From: Gemmatimonadota bacterium
Lineage (GTDB): Bacteria; Gemmatimonadota; Gemmatimonadetes; Longimicrobiales; Gaopeijiaceae
NCBI GenBank assembly: GCA_007121775.1
Contig: SKJY01000131.1
Coordinates: forward strand, 1-32,711
DNA length: 32,711 bases
Direction of reading: 5' to 3'
The stretch's first letter is position 1; each line of letters starts with the position of its first letter. Below are positions 1 through 9,893 of the stretch, in pieces. The notes beneath the pieces were generated by a model that saw only the letters and a program-made list of their open reading frames with translations, was not told where the DNA came from and searched no databases. The translations under genes were made by a program, and so were the position numbers.

Positions 1-114
1 GCCGCCACCTTGTGGATCGCCGCTGCGGCCCCCAAGTTCCGGGTTTCCCTCACGGCTCATCCCCGGAAGCGGCGGGGACAGCGCCCAGGCTCGCCTTCAC
101 CTACGCCCACCGCC

Positions 115-669
115 ATGACCATTCGAAGCGACCGCTGGATCCGGACCATGAGCGAAGAGCACGGGATGATCGAACCCTTCGAACCGGGCCAGGTCCGGGC
201 GGGGGTGATCTCCTATGGGGTGTCATCCTTCGGATACGATATCCGAGTGGCCCCCGAGTTCAAGGTGTTCACCAACGTCCACAACGTAGTGGTGGATCCG
301 AAGCGGTTCGATGACCGCTCCTTCGTGGACGTACAGGCTGATACCTGCCTCATCCCTCCCAACTCCTTCGCACTGGCGCGCACGGTGGAATACTTCCGGG
401 TTCCCAGGGACACTCTGGTGCTCTGTGTGGGGAAGAGCACCTACGCTCGGTGCGGGATCATCGTGAATGTGACCCCCCTGGAGCCCACCTGGGAGGGGTT
501 CCTGACGTTGGAGATCTCCAACACCACCCCGCTTCCGGCGAAGATCTACGCCAATGAGGGGATCGCCCAGCTCATATTCTTCCAGGGAGACGAGGCACCG
601 GAGGTGGCGTACGCCGACCGGAAGGGCAAGTACCAGAATCAGGTGGGCGTGACACTTCCCCGACTGTAG
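115..669 (+). CDS. dcd: dCTP deaminase
   Basis: ORF 10..669; internal ATG at 115 gives [97 protein letters not shown], typical of the dCTP deaminase family. Confidence 0.96.
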   Translation: MTIRSDRWIRTMSEEHGMIEPFEPGQVRAGVISYGVSSFGYDIRVAPEFKVFTNVHNVVVDPKRFDDRSFVDVQADTCLIPPNSFALARTVEYFRVPRDTLVLCVGKSTYARCGIIVNVTPLEPTWEGFLTLEISNTTPLPAKIYANEGIAQLIFFQGDEAPEVAYADRKGKYQNQVGVTLPRL

Positions 670-768
670 AGCCGGCGTCCCCGACTGCACCTCACAGCGA
701 GGACTGGACGGGTGGGACTCCTCTGGCCGACACCACGGAGGGCAGCAAGCAAAGTCCTCCCCGTGGCC

Positions 769-1263
769 TCAATCCCGGGGATTCACCGCCACCAGGTTCA
801 CTCGAAAGACGAGCCATTGCCGGCTCCCGTACCCTAGGTGGGGCGGAACCAGGAGCAGGCGACGTCCCCCTTCCCTCATTCCCAGCACCCCTTCCGCGAA
901 ACCGGCAATTACCTGGCCCCCGGCAGGGACCAATTCCAGACGCCCCCGGTCCGCTTCCTGCCCGTTCGGCAGCCACAGAACGTAGTCCACCACCGAAAGA
1001 TCGAACTCTCCCGCCTGGGAGCCCTCTTCGGGAACGAGCTCCTCCCGGATCCAGAGGCCTGACGGCCGCTCCTCCATGGCCGAGAGGTCGATCTCGAAGA
1101 TGGGTGAAAACTCCACCTCATCCACGGTTGGGTCCGGTTCCACCCGAGTCGTGGTGCTGTCGAGGCATCCGGCGGCCACCACTACCAGGGACAGGGCCGC
1201 CAGGAGCCCGGACAGCCTCCCGCCCCGGCTCCGTGGCGAGGGGGAATGGATTGCTCTGCTCAT
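769..1263 (-). CDS. FKBP-type peptidyl-prolyl isomerase-like lipoprotein (shortened loops)
   Basis: Signal/lipobox (LSLVVVAAGC) followed by GGQVIAGFAEGVLGMREGGRRLLLVPPHLGYGS..LVFRVNL, an FKBP signature. Confidence 0.82.
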   Translation of the reverse strand: MSRAIHSPSPRSRGGRLSGLLAALSLVVVAAGCLDSTTTRVEPDPTVDEVEFSPIFEIDLSAMEERPSGLWIREELVPEEGSQAGEFDLSVVDYVLWLPNGQEADRGRLELVPAGGQVIAGFAEGVLGMREGGRRLLLVPPHLGYGSRQWLVFRVNLVAVNPRD

Positions 1264-1300
1264 GAATCGTTCCACGTGACGGGAATGGGACCGGCCCTGG

Positions 1301-3928
1301 TCAGGGCGCGCTGGGGCCGAGGATTGCTGCATTGAGGAAGAGGCGCTGTGGACCCCGTAGGTACCCGCGGAAGTTCACATCCTCGGAGAAAGCGATCACC
1401 CGTCCGGCGCCGATTCGTTCCTCATAGGCGAACACGGTCCCCGGGGCCCGCTCCAGGGTTTCGGGCCAGGCGTGACCCGAGATGTTGACGTCGCCGTCGG
1501 TGAAGGTACCCACCACCCTCCGACCTGCGGAGGGTGCGCCGGTAGGAGGCAGATAGAGGCGGGACGAACGCACCTGAACCGGCAGCTCCCCTTCCGGTAG
1601 CCCGGCCGAGAGCCAGTAGGCGCGATTCAGCTCTCCCCGGAAGAAGGCGCCCACAGCATCGTAGGGGACGGCGTTGGCGCCGTCGTCGGTGTCGTACCAA
1701 CTGCGAAGCGCCATGAGGCCGAGGTGCTCCCGGGCGAAGTCCACGGAGGAACCAAGGGCGATCAAAGTCCCACCGTGTCGGACCCAGTGACGCAGGTGGT
1801 CCAGACCTTCCTGACCCAGGAGTCGGGCCAGGGCGCCGGAAGATGCCTCCGGGAGAACCAGCACGTTGAAGTCACTGAGGTTCATGCCTCCCAGGCGTTC
1901 GGCTCGAAGGACGGTATTCGGGATTTCATACTGCCAGTCCAGGGTCGACCAAGCGTATCCGAAGGAGTACGCATCCACCGGTCCCTCTGCCACCAGGGCA
2001 ATCCGGGGCTCCACCATTGGAAAGCCGTCCCCGGTGCCGAGCGACGGGTAGCCCGGATCCCCGGCGCCGGAATCCAGTGCCCGGACGGCTACTCCGAAAC
2101 GGGTGGCCAACTCCCGGACCGACCCGTGGACCGAGGCCTCACTCGGACCGACCCAGACCACAATGGAGCCGGAAGGGACATGCTCTCCTCCCATCCGGGT
2201 GGGCACAGCCAGAAAGGCCAGACGGTATCCGCGCCCTCGCAGGTGGGTGGCCACCGAGAGGGCCCGTGAGTTCATGCCGTCCAGAAGATACGCGTAGGCC
2301 GCCTGGGCCTGGGGAGCGGGAGGGGGCGCCGCCGCTTCCTCCACCGGCTGCACCATGAGCGATGCGGCGGAGGTGGACGAGAAGGCGGGCAGGTTGAAGA
2401 AGAGCGGCAGGGAGAAGGATGTCACGTCGTAGAATCTGGGGTTCTCGCCCCGGTCGATCCGCTCCCGCGCCAACTCCAGGAAGGGTTGGGGCACCGGGCT
2501 CTCGGGCTCCAAGAGAACACGGATCATCCGGTTCCTGGGCTGTGCAGCCTCCACCACGTAGCTCCCCGCCGGGAAGGTGCGCTCCGATACGGAGGCTCCC
2601 GTCCGGTCCCGGAGGCCCCCGATCCGCACCTCCTCGGTGAGGCGGCCCACCTCGATCCCGTTTCGGAGCAGCAGCTCCACCAACTCCCTGAGGTGATGGG
2701 GATCAGCCTCGCCGGCGGCGAGGATGTAGCGGCGGGCGCCCGACTCGCCGTCGGCCACCGCATCCCGGTGGCCCTGATCATAGCGGGAGAGGATCTCTCG
2801 GCGATTGTCCGCCGCGGTCACCAGCGCCGTCCACGTGGCCAGGTACTGCTGGTCCACCGCGTCCCGGAAGGTGCGGACCGAGCCGTCGGCCCGGGTCATG
2901 GCGAGGCCCCGGGTCGACCCCTGTTCGAAGAGCATTCCGATCCCCCCCTGGTAGGAACCGAAGGCCGTGAGGAATCCGGGGAAGAAGAAGGTGAAGCGCT
3001 CGCCGGTCATGTACTCGAACCCTGCCCCATCGAATGCCTGGCGATAGGCGGCGCCAAAGAGCTCGAAGCCCCACGTCCCGAATTCCGGGAAGAACGGGTT
3101 TATGGGATCGGTGGGCGGATCGAAGTAGAACTCCACATCTGCTCCCATCTCGTGGATGTCCACGAGGATCTGGGGCCGCCACTCCCCAATGGTGGCTACA
3201 CGGGCCCGGGTCTCGGGAAAGACATGGGCGAACCAGTCCCGATTCGGGTCGTGGTAATAGTGGTTCGTGCGGTAGCGCCTGGCCTCCCAAGGAGTGAAGT
3301 CGTTGGACCAGTCCCGGCGGTCCGACGCCGGAGTCCTCCCAATGGTGCGGAGATTGTGGAGCACGAAGTGATCCCTGCCGTCGGGATTCAGGATGGGGTC
3401 CAGGAGTACCACCGACTCCTGGAGGACCCGCCGGGTCTCGGGATCATCGGCGGTGGTGAGCCGCTCCAGCGCCATCAGAACCGCCTCTGTCCCGGAGAGC
3501 TCGAAGCCGTGGAGCGTTCCCCCGATCCAACTGATGATGGGCTGGTCGGCCAGCAGGGCCTCAGCTTCGGAGCGAGTCGTCTCCCTGGGGTCGTTCAGGC
3601 GGTGTGCCACCCCCCGAATCTCGTCCAGGCGAGCCAGGTTCGCAGGATCGGACACCACCACCAGCCAGAGATCCCGACCCTCGATGCTTCGCCCCTGGTT
3701 CACCAACCGAATCCGGTCCGACGCCTCATCCAGCGCCTCCAGGTACCGGACCATCTCGTGGTGTTGGACCATCCCATGACCCAACTCGTAGCCAACCACA
3801 TCCCGGAAGGTGGGAGCCTGGGCACTCAGTGAGCTGAGGACCCCGGATCCCAGGAGTATCAGTAGAGGGAGGAGTGCCAAAACGCCGACGTTCAAGCGGC
3901 GCGTGGTGACGAACCGTAACCTCTTCAT
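1301..3928 (-). CDS. Secreted M14-family zinc carboxypeptidase-like peptidase with C-terminal GATase1-like region
   Basis: Signal peptide after M at 3928; LHGFELSGTEAV (HxxE) and later DIHEMGADVEFYFDPPTDP (His ligand) match M14; C-terminal FNVLVLPEASSGALARLLGQEGLDHLRHWVRHGGTLIALG resembles a class I glutamine amidotransferase-like fold. Confidence 0.88.
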   Translation of the reverse strand: MKRLRFVTTRRLNVGVLALLPLLILLGSGVLSSLSAQAPTFRDVVGYELGHGMVQHHEMVRYLEALDEASDRIRLVNQGRSIEGRDLWLVVVSDPANLARLDEIRGVAHRLNDPRETTRSEAEALLADQPIISWIGGTLHGFELSGTEAVLMALERLTTADDPETRRVLQESVVLLDPILNPDGRDHFVLHNLRTIGRTPASDRRDWSNDFTPWEARRYRTNHYYHDPNRDWFAHVFPETRARVATIGEWRPQILVDIHEMGADVEFYFDPPTDPINPFFPEFGTWGFELFGAAYRQAFDGAGFEYMTGERFTFFFPGFLTAFGSYQGGIGMLFEQGSTRGLAMTRADGSVRTFRDAVDQQYLATWTALVTAADNRREILSRYDQGHRDAVADGESGARRYILAAGEADPHHLRELVELLLRNGIEVGRLTEEVRIGGLRDRTGASVSERTFPAGSYVVEAAQPRNRMIRVLLEPESPVPQPFLELARERIDRGENPRFYDVTSFSLPLFFNLPAFSSTSAASLMVQPVEEAAAPPPAPQAQAAYAYLLDGMNSRALSVATHLRGRGYRLAFLAVPTRMGGEHVPSGSIVVWVGPSEASVHGSVRELATRFGVAVRALDSGAGDPGYPSLGTGDGFPMVEPRIALVAEGPVDAYSFGYAWSTLDWQYEIPNTVLRAERLGGMNLSDFNVLVLPEASSGALARLLGQEGLDHLRHWVRHGGTLIALGSSVDFAREHLGLMALRSWYDTDDGANAVPYDAVGAFFRGELNRAYWLSAGLPEGELPVQVRSSRLYLPPTGAPSAGRRVVGTFTDGDVNISGHAWPETLERAPGTVFAYEERIGAGRVIAFSEDVNFRGYLRGPQRLFLNAAILGPSAP

Positions 3929-4109
3929 GGCGGACGGAGATAGGACCATCGGTGGAGTCTCTGCCAGGGGCCGGGCCGGTGGGGCTGAGGCGCCGGCGCC
4001 GTCCTCGTAACGGTCTGACCGCCCCACTGTCAGGGATGTTACGGGCCACCTGCGGGAGCGGCAAGCGGTGCGGCACCGGCTCACCACGGGCGGTTGCCCG
4101 TTACAGAGC

Positions 4110-4143
4110 GGGCCCCGGCATCCCTTGAGGGACACCGGGGCCC
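4110..4143 (-). terminator. Strong GC-rich stem-loop 3' of sdhB; terminator-like but without a U-tract
   Basis: GGGCCCCGG (4110-4118) / CCGGGGCCC (4135-4143), plus inner TCCC-TTGA-GGGA; lies between the sdhB stop and the M14 peptidase start. Confidence 0.45.
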
Positions 4144-4182
4144 GAATCGACTCCGTTCAGCTCTCTCAGCGGGGAGAAAAGC

Positions 4183-4944
4183 CTAACGGGTAGTGACCTC
4201 CACTCCGGAGAGAGTTGCCTTCAGGACATCCCGATTCAGGCGGCCGATGTAGTCCACGCTGATCCCCTTCGGACAGACCTCCTGACACGCGCCGTGGTTT
4301 GTGCAGTTCCCGAAGCCCTCCTCATCGTGAGCCGTCACCATATCGGCTGCCCGCTGCAGGCGCTCCGTCTGCCCCTGCGGGAGGTAGGAGAGATGGGCGG
4401 CCTTGGCAGCGGTGAAGAGCATGGCGGAGGCATTGGGGCAGGCCGCCACGCAGGCTCCGCAGCCGATGCAAGCCGCCGCATCGAAGGCGCGATCGGCGTC
4501 TGCCTTGGGAATGGGGATAGCATTGGCGTCCTGGGCGCTCCCGGATCGCACCGAAATGTATCCGCCGGCCTGGATGATGCGGTCGAACGAAGCTCGCTCC
4601 ACCACAAGATCCTTGATGACGGGGAAGGCCGCGGCCCTCCACGGCTCGATCCAGATCTCATCACCGTCCTTGAAGGTGCGCATGTGGAGCTGGCAGGCAG
4701 TGATCAGCTTCTCGGGCCCATGGGCGATGCCGTTGATGACCATCCCACAGGATCCGCAGATGCCTTCCCTGCAGTCGTGCTCGAAGGCTACCGGTTCGCC
4801 ACCCTCCTCCAGGATCTGTTCATTCAGAAGATCCAGCATATCCAGAAAGGACATGTGGGGTGATACTCCGTCCAGGTCGTAGGCCTGGAAGTCGCCCTTG
4901 GACCGAGGGCTCGTCTGACGCCAGATGTGCAGCTTCAGCTTCAT
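4183..4944 (-). CDS. sdhB: Succinate dehydrogenase/fumarate reductase iron-sulfur subunit
   Basis: [77 protein letters not shown] at 4944 overlaps the sdhA TAA (TAATG). Confidence 0.96.
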   Translation of the reverse strand: MKLKLHIWRQTSPRSKGDFQAYDLDGVSPHMSFLDMLDLLNEQILEEGGEPVAFEHDCREGICGSCGMVINGIAHGPEKLITACQLHMRTFKDGDEIWIEPWRAAAFPVIKDLVVERASFDRIIQAGGYISVRSGSAQDANAIPIPKADADRAFDAAACIGCGACVAACPNASAMLFTAAKAAHLSYLPQGQTERLQRAADMVTAHDEEGFGNCTNHGACQEVCPKGISVDYIGRLNRDVLKATLSGVEVTTR

Positions 4945-6857
4945 TACTTGTAGCTCCTCTGCGAGAGGGGCACGTGTTCGAAGGTGAGGGGCTCCTCGTG
5001 TCGGACGGGCTCCTCCCCGACTCCCTTGAATTCCCACACCGCTCCGTGCAGGAAGTTCTCGTCGTCCCGCTTCGCCTCCCCCTCTTCCGTCACATGTTCT
5101 TCCCGGTAATGGGCCCCACACGATTCGTCCCGGGTCAGGGCGTCCCAGCACATGATCTCGGCGAACTCCATGAAGTCTGCGACCCGCCCTGCCTTCTCCA
5201 GGGATTGGTTCAGGTCGGCACCGCTTCCCGGCACCTTCACATCGCGCCAGAACTCTTCCCGGAGCTCGGGGATCCGCTTCAGTGCCTCCTTGAGGCCACT
5301 CTCGTTGCGGGCCATGCCGCAATGATCCCAGACGATCCGTCCCAGCTCCATGTGGAACGAGTCCACACTCCGCTTGCCTCCGGTGGAGAGAAGCCGTTCC
5401 TGGATGGCCACGCATTCCCGAATTGCGTCCCGGGCTGCGGGATGATCCGGATCCACTCCACCACTGGGCGCGTCCACCAGGTAGTTCCCCAGCGTGAGGG
5501 GCATGATGAAGTATCCATCTGCCAGCCCCTGCATGAGGGCAGAAGCCCCCAGTCGATTCGCCCCGTGATCCGAGAAGTTCGCCTCACCGATGGCGAAGAG
5601 CCCGGGGATATTGGTCATGAGGTTGTAGTCCACCCAGAGGCCCCCCATGGTGTAGTGGGGCGCCGGGAAGATTCGCATGGGCACGGAATAGGGGTCCTCG
5701 CCGGTGATCTTCTCGTACATCTGGAAGAGATTCCCATACCGTTCCGATACCTTGTCCTTTCCAAGGCGCTGGATGGCATCCCGGAAGTCCAGGTAGACCC
5801 CGTTCTTGAGGGGCCCCACTCCCTGTCCGGCGTCCACCATCTCCTTGGCCCGCCTGGACGAGATGTCCCGGGGGCTGAGGTTGCCGAAGGAGGGGTACAA
5901 GCGTTCCAAGTAGTAATCCCGGTCGGACTCGGGGATGTCGTTGGCTGGCCGCTCGTCACCGGGCTTGGTGGGAACCCAGATTCGTCCGTCGTTGCGGAGT
6001 GACTCACTCATGAGGGTGAGCTTGGACTGGTACTCTCCGCTCTGGGGGATGCAGGTGGGGTGGATCTGGGTGAAGCACGGATTGGCGAAACCGGCTCCCT
6101 TCTTGGCGGCCCGCCAGATCGAGGTGACGTTGCACGCCTTCGCATTGGTCGACAGGAAGAAGACGTTGGAATAGCCACCGGTCCCCAGGACCACCGCGTC
6201 AGCCATGTGGGCCTCGATCTCCCCCGTGAGGAGGTGGCGAGTCACGATTCCCCTGGCCCGACCGTCGATGAGGATCACATCCAGCATCTCATGCCGGTTG
6301 TACATCTGGACGGTCCCCAGATGGATCTGACGCTCAAGGGCCTGATAGCAGCCCAGGAGGAGCTGCTGCCCGGTCTGCCCGCGAGCGTAAAACGTCCGCG
6401 ACACCTGGGCCCCACCGAAAGAGCGGTTGTCCAGGAGTCCTCCGTATTCCCGGGCGAAGGGGACGCCCTGGGCAACGGCCTGGTCGATGATATTCACCGA
6501 CAGCTCAGCCAGCCGGTAGACGTTGGCCTCCCTGGAGCGGAAGTCCCCTCCCTTCACCGTGTCATAAAACAGGCGGAAGATGGAGTCGCCATCCCCCTGG
6601 TAGTTCTTGGCCGCGTTGATCCCCCCCTGGGCGGAGATGGAGTGGGCTCGCCGGGGAGAATCATGGTAGGTGAAGCAGTGGACATCGTATCCCAGCTCCC
6701 CCATGGTCGCGGCGGCTGCGCCCCCGGCGAGACCGGTTCCTACTACGATTACTTTGTATTTCCGCTTGTTGCACGGGTTCACCAGCTTCATCTCGAACTG
6801 GTGTCGCGTCCACTTCTCGGCGATGGGACCGTCCGGAATCTTCGCGTCGAGCTCCAT
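4944..6857 (-). CDS. sdhA: Succinate dehydrogenase/fumarate reductase flavoprotein subunit
   Basis: [75 protein letters not shown]. Confidence 0.97.
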   Translation of the reverse strand: MELDAKIPDGPIAEKWTRHQFEMKLVNPCNKRKYKVIVVGTGLAGGAAAATMGELGYDVHCFTYHDSPRRAHSISAQGGINAAKNYQGDGDSIFRLFYDTVKGGDFRSREANVYRLAELSVNIIDQAVAQGVPFAREYGGLLDNRSFGGAQVSRTFYARGQTGQQLLLGCYQALERQIHLGTVQMYNRHEMLDVILIDGRARGIVTRHLLTGEIEAHMADAVVLGTGGYSNVFFLSTNAKACNVTSIWRAAKKGAGFANPCFTQIHPTCIPQSGEYQSKLTLMSESLRNDGRIWVPTKPGDERPANDIPESDRDYYLERLYPSFGNLSPRDISSRRAKEMVDAGQGVGPLKNGVYLDFRDAIQRLGKDKVSERYGNLFQMYEKITGEDPYSVPMRIFPAPHYTMGGLWVDYNLMTNIPGLFAIGEANFSDHGANRLGASALMQGLADGYFIMPLTLGNYLVDAPSGGVDPDHPAARDAIRECVAIQERLLSTGGKRSVDSFHMELGRIVWDHCGMARNESGLKEALKRIPELREEFWRDVKVPGSGADLNQSLEKAGRVADFMEFAEIMCWDALTRDESCGAHYREEHVTEEGEAKRDDENFLHGAVWEFKGVGEEPVRHEEPLTFEHVPLSQRSYK

Positions 6858-6922
6858 AGTGCACTCACGTCTCCGATGTCACGGGAAGGGGCATGTCCGG
6901 TTCTTCCCCGGACCGGGGAAGA

Positions 6923-7621
6923 TCAGGGCAGCGTCAGGATCCGGGTCAGTACGGCCAGGGGCACGGACGTGAACCCCAGGAAGAGGATCACTGAGATCGC
7001 GGCCGCGAGAGGGCGGCGGATCCGGTCGATGCGCCGGTTCTGCACCCCGAGGGTGGTGAACACGCTCCAGAGCCCGTGATAGAGGTGGAGGCAAAGGGCC
7101 CCCACCGCCACGATATAGAACCCTGCCACAAGTGGATTCTGGAATCCAATGACCAGATTGTCGTAGACCCGACCGTACTCGAAGTCCGGGTGTGCATGGC
7201 CGGTGGTGAAGTGGAGGATGTGGTAGACCACGAAGACCGCCACGATGACCCCACCCCAGCGCATGGTCCGGGACGCGTAGGAGAAGACCTGGGAGTCCTC
7301 CTTACGGTAGCGGCCCGGACGTGCAGTGCGGGCCCCGGACCAGAGCTGGATGGCGGCGATGATGTGCACCCCCACCGCCGCCAGCAGGACCAGGCGGAAG
7401 GCCCAGAGGAGCCCACCTTCCGGAACCAGGGGGTACCCGACCTCCCGGAGGAATTCGGCATAGGTGTCGAGGGGATGGGTTCCATCCCCGTTGTGGGACT
7501 GGAAGGCCTTGAGGTTGCCGACCATGTGCCCGACGATGAAGCCGAAGAGGAGGATGCCGGACACGGCCATCATGATCTTCTTGCCCACCGACGATCGGTA
7601 TAGCGTCAAGACGCGGCGCAT
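6923..7621 (-). CDS. sdhC: Succinate dehydrogenase cytochrome b subunit (single-polypeptide type)
   Basis: MRRVLTLYRSSVGKKIMMAVSGILLFGFIVGHMVGNLKAFQ..YHILHFTTGH..LHLYHGLWSVFTTLG; directly upstream of sdhA; no sdhD seen. Confidence 0.92.
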   Translation of the reverse strand: MRRVLTLYRSSVGKKIMMAVSGILLFGFIVGHMVGNLKAFQSHNGDGTHPLDTYAEFLREVGYPLVPEGGLLWAFRLVLLAAVGVHIIAAIQLWSGARTARPGRYRKEDSQVFSYASRTMRWGGVIVAVFVVYHILHFTTGHAHPDFEYGRVYDNLVIGFQNPLVAGFYIVAVGALCLHLYHGLWSVFTTLGVQNRRIDRIRRPLAAAISVILFLGFTSVPLAVLTRILTLP

Positions 7622-7734
7622 GAGCAGGGCTCCTTGGGGTTTCGCCGCCCTGGGCCAGGAGGGCCCGGGCGACTCCCTGACTGACGAGATCCTGGATCCT
7701 CTCCGCCAACCCCTGGGGCCGGCGTAAGGTCCAC

Positions 7735-8658
7735 TCAGTCCAGCTTGGCGATGGTCGAGCGTACGGCCTCAGCGCTCTTCTCTAGCTGGGCTCGCTCCTC
7801 GTCGGTCAGCTCCACCTCAAGGATGTTCAGAAGACCACCCTCGCCGATCCGGCAGGGAACCCCCAGGAAGATGCCCTCCTGTCCGTATTCACCCTCAAGG
7901 TAGGCCGCGCACGGAAGGATCCGCCGCTTGTGACGGCAGATGGCCTCGGCCATCTGGACCGCCGCGGTGGCGGGGGCATAGTAGGCGCTTCCGGTCTTCA
8001 GGTACCCCACGATCTCGGCGCCCCCGTTCCGGGTCCGCTCGATGAGGGCATCGATCCGATCCTGCGGGAGGAGTTGGGTGAGTGGGATCCCGCTCACCGA
8101 GGTGTAGCTCACCAGGGGGACCATGGTGTCACCGTGCCCCCCCAGCACCAGGGCCTGGATATCTTCCACCGAACAATCCAGTTCCTGGGCGATGAAGGCA
8201 CGGTAGCGCGCCGTATCCAGGACCCCCGCCATCCCCAGCACCCGCTCCTTGGGGAAGCCCGAGGTCTTCATGGCAACATACGACATGACGTCCAACGGAT
8301 TGGACACCATGATGATGATGGAATCAGGGGCGACCCGTGCGATCTCACGGGAGACGGACTCCACGATGCCGGCGTTGGTCTTGAGAAGATCGTCCCGGCT
8401 CATCCCGGGCTTCCGGGCGATACCTGCGGTGACGATGAAGAGATCGGAACCTTCGGCCACATCGTAGGAAGACGAGCCCACGACCCGGGTGTCGAACCCT
8501 TCAACGGGAGCACTCTGCCACTGATCAAGACCTTTTCCCTGAGGGATCCCCTCAGCGATATCCACCATTACCACTTCGCGGGCCAACTCCAACTGAGCCA
8601 CTCGATAGGCTGCCGATGCACCGACGTTTCCGGACCCGACGACCGTGATCTTCTTCAT
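7735..8658 (-). CDS. mdh: Malate dehydrogenase
   Basis: MKKITVVGSGNVGASAAYRVAQLELAREVVMVDIAEGIPQGKGLDQWQSAPVEGFDTRVVG..DLFIVTAGIARKPGMSRDDLL..VLGGHGDTMVPL. Confidence 0.96.
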   Translation of the reverse strand: MKKITVVGSGNVGASAAYRVAQLELAREVVMVDIAEGIPQGKGLDQWQSAPVEGFDTRVVGSSSYDVAEGSDLFIVTAGIARKPGMSRDDLLKTNAGIVESVSREIARVAPDSIIIMVSNPLDVMSYVAMKTSGFPKERVLGMAGVLDTARYRAFIAQELDCSVEDIQALVLGGHGDTMVPLVSYTSVSGIPLTQLLPQDRIDALIERTRNGGAEIVGYLKTGSAYYAPATAAVQMAEAICRHKRRILPCAAYLEGEYGQEGIFLGVPCRIGEGGLLNILEVELTDEERAQLEKSAEAVRSTIAKLD

Positions 8659-8706
8659 GAACGCAACTCCCGGGAGGGGGAATTCGGAAGGGATAGGAAC
8701 CGACGG

Positions 8707-8735
8707 AACCTATCCGGACCCCGAGAGAGTGTCAA
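8707..8735 (-). promoter_or_regulatory. Candidate sigma70-type promoter of mdh
   Basis: Minus strand TTGACA (8735..8730), 17-bp spacer, TAGGTT (8712..8707); about 50 nt upstream of the mdh ATG. Confidence 0.5.
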
Positions 8736-8772
8736 CGGAAATGGTCACCCTGCCAGGGTAACGATCATGGGA

Positions 8773-9336
8773 TCAGATCCCGTCCAGCCGACCCCGGTGC
8801 ATGCGCCGGATGCGCTCATTGAAGTCATCGCGTAGGGCCTGGAAGCGTAACACCTGGGCCGGCGACATGATCTGAAGGAGTTGGGACTCCTCATCTGCCT
8901 CCAAAAGAGCCTCCTGGGACCGGATGGCACGGGTCTCCGATAGGATCCGTCGGGCCAGCGCCTCATCCCCGCCGGATTCGCGGAAATCCCGGGTCATGTT
9001 GCGCAGCGCTCGGTTTCGTTGCCAGAGTTCACGACGACGTTCCCCCATGTCCGCCATGACCCCGAAGATGGCATCCATGGTCTCCTGGCTGAGCCCGAGC
9101 TCCCGCTCCAACTCTCGTTGGAACTGGGAGTGGACAAAGGCCTGCATCTCCTCTCGGGTCATCTGGTCCGAGGAGGGCGGGTCCACCGATTGCGCCTCCG
9201 CCGGCGATGGGGGGGAAAGCACGACGAGACCCAGGAGCGCGAAAGCCATGGGAACCAGGCCCCTCCGCATCCATCTTGGCCTCCCGAGGAAGGTCTTGTG
9301 GGAGCCTGCTGTCTCCCACGTGGACTGCGCGATCAT
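8773..9336 (-). CDS. Periplasmic Spy/CpxP-like (LTxxQ-type) protein
   Basis: Signal peptide MRRGLVPMAFALLGLVVLSPPSPAEA; helical, charged; motifs LGLSQETMDAIFGVMADM and MSPAQVLRFQALRDDFNERIRRM. Alternative start at 9270. First ATG overlaps the anti-sigma stop by 4 nt. Confidence 0.75.
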   Translation of the reverse strand: MIAQSTWETAGSHKTFLGRPRWMRRGLVPMAFALLGLVVLSPPSPAEAQSVDPPSSDQMTREEMQAFVHSQFQRELERELGLSQETMDAIFGVMADMGERRRELWQRNRALRNMTRDFRESGGDEALARRILSETRAIRSQEALLEADEESQLLQIMSPAQVLRFQALRDDFNERIRRMHRGRLDGI

Positions 9337-9893
9337 CTCCTGGCCTCCGAAACAAGCGCCAGGAGGACCTCGTCAGGGAGGGCGTCCAGGACCGGCGCGC
9401 CGGCCACCATCCAGTCGTCTCGATCCACCGCGACCTCGTCGTCTTCCAGGAACGCCGAGAAGAGCAAATCCCCCCCGTTGGCCCCATCCCCGGTCCACAA
9501 GCTTCCGATCCCCAAACCCAGGATGAGAAGTGCCGCAACGGAGGCGGCCCAGCCGCCGAAGCGGACACGCTGTCTGGACGGAGCCGAATTCGGAAGGGCG
9601 GATGGGGGGAGATTGCGATGGACGTGGTGGACCGAGGGCGTCACCGGCGCTTCGACGCGTGCCATGACGGAGGCCACAAGATCCACCGGTGGCTCCGGAC
9701 AGGCCGGGAGGAGCCCTTCGAGGAAGGCGGCCTCCTCAGCACAATCCCCGCAGAGCTGGAGGTGTTGCTTGACCCACACGGCCTCCCCGGCGTCGGAAAT
9801 CCGTCCCTGGATGTGGAGGGGCAGAAGGTCCAGGGCCCGGGCACACCCGTCACCCATCCGACCTCCTCCGTCGTACCTGGTCTCCTTGCTCAT
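9333..9893 (-). CDS. Putative zinc-finger (ZAS-type) anti-sigma factor, single TM
   Basis: N-terminal HLQLCGDCAEEAAFLEGLL (HxxxCxxC) followed by TM segment WAASVAALLILGLGIGSLW; directly downstream of an ECF sigma gene. Alternative start at 9857. Confidence 0.85.
   Translation of the reverse strand: MSKETRYDGGGRMGDGCARALDLLPLHIQGRISDAGEAVWVKQHLQLCGDCAEEAAFLEGLLPACPEPPVDLVASVMARVEAPVTPSVHHVHRNLPPSALPNSAPSRQRVRFGGWAASVAALLILGLGIGSLWTGDGANGGDLLFSAFLEDDEVAVDRDDWMVAGAPVLDALPDEVLLALVSEARR

Noticed and set aside
733-766. CCACGG...CCGTGG inverted repeat between the convergent dcd and FKBP-like genes as a bidirectional terminator
   Set aside because: Requires a 2-nt bulge and lacks a clear U-tract on either strand; too weak to call.
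2486-3832. 448-aa plus-strand ORF opposite the M14 peptidase gene
   Set aside because: Antisense shadow ORF of a high-GC gene; low-complexity Pro/Gly/Arg/His composition and no recognisable motif, while the minus frame has clear M14 signatures.
4860-6002. 380-aa plus-strand ORF opposite sdhA
   Set aside because: Antisense shadow of sdhA with no protein-family signal.
7930-8835. 301-aa plus-strand ORF opposite mdh
   Set aside because: Antisense shadow ORF; mdh motifs are unambiguous on the minus strand.
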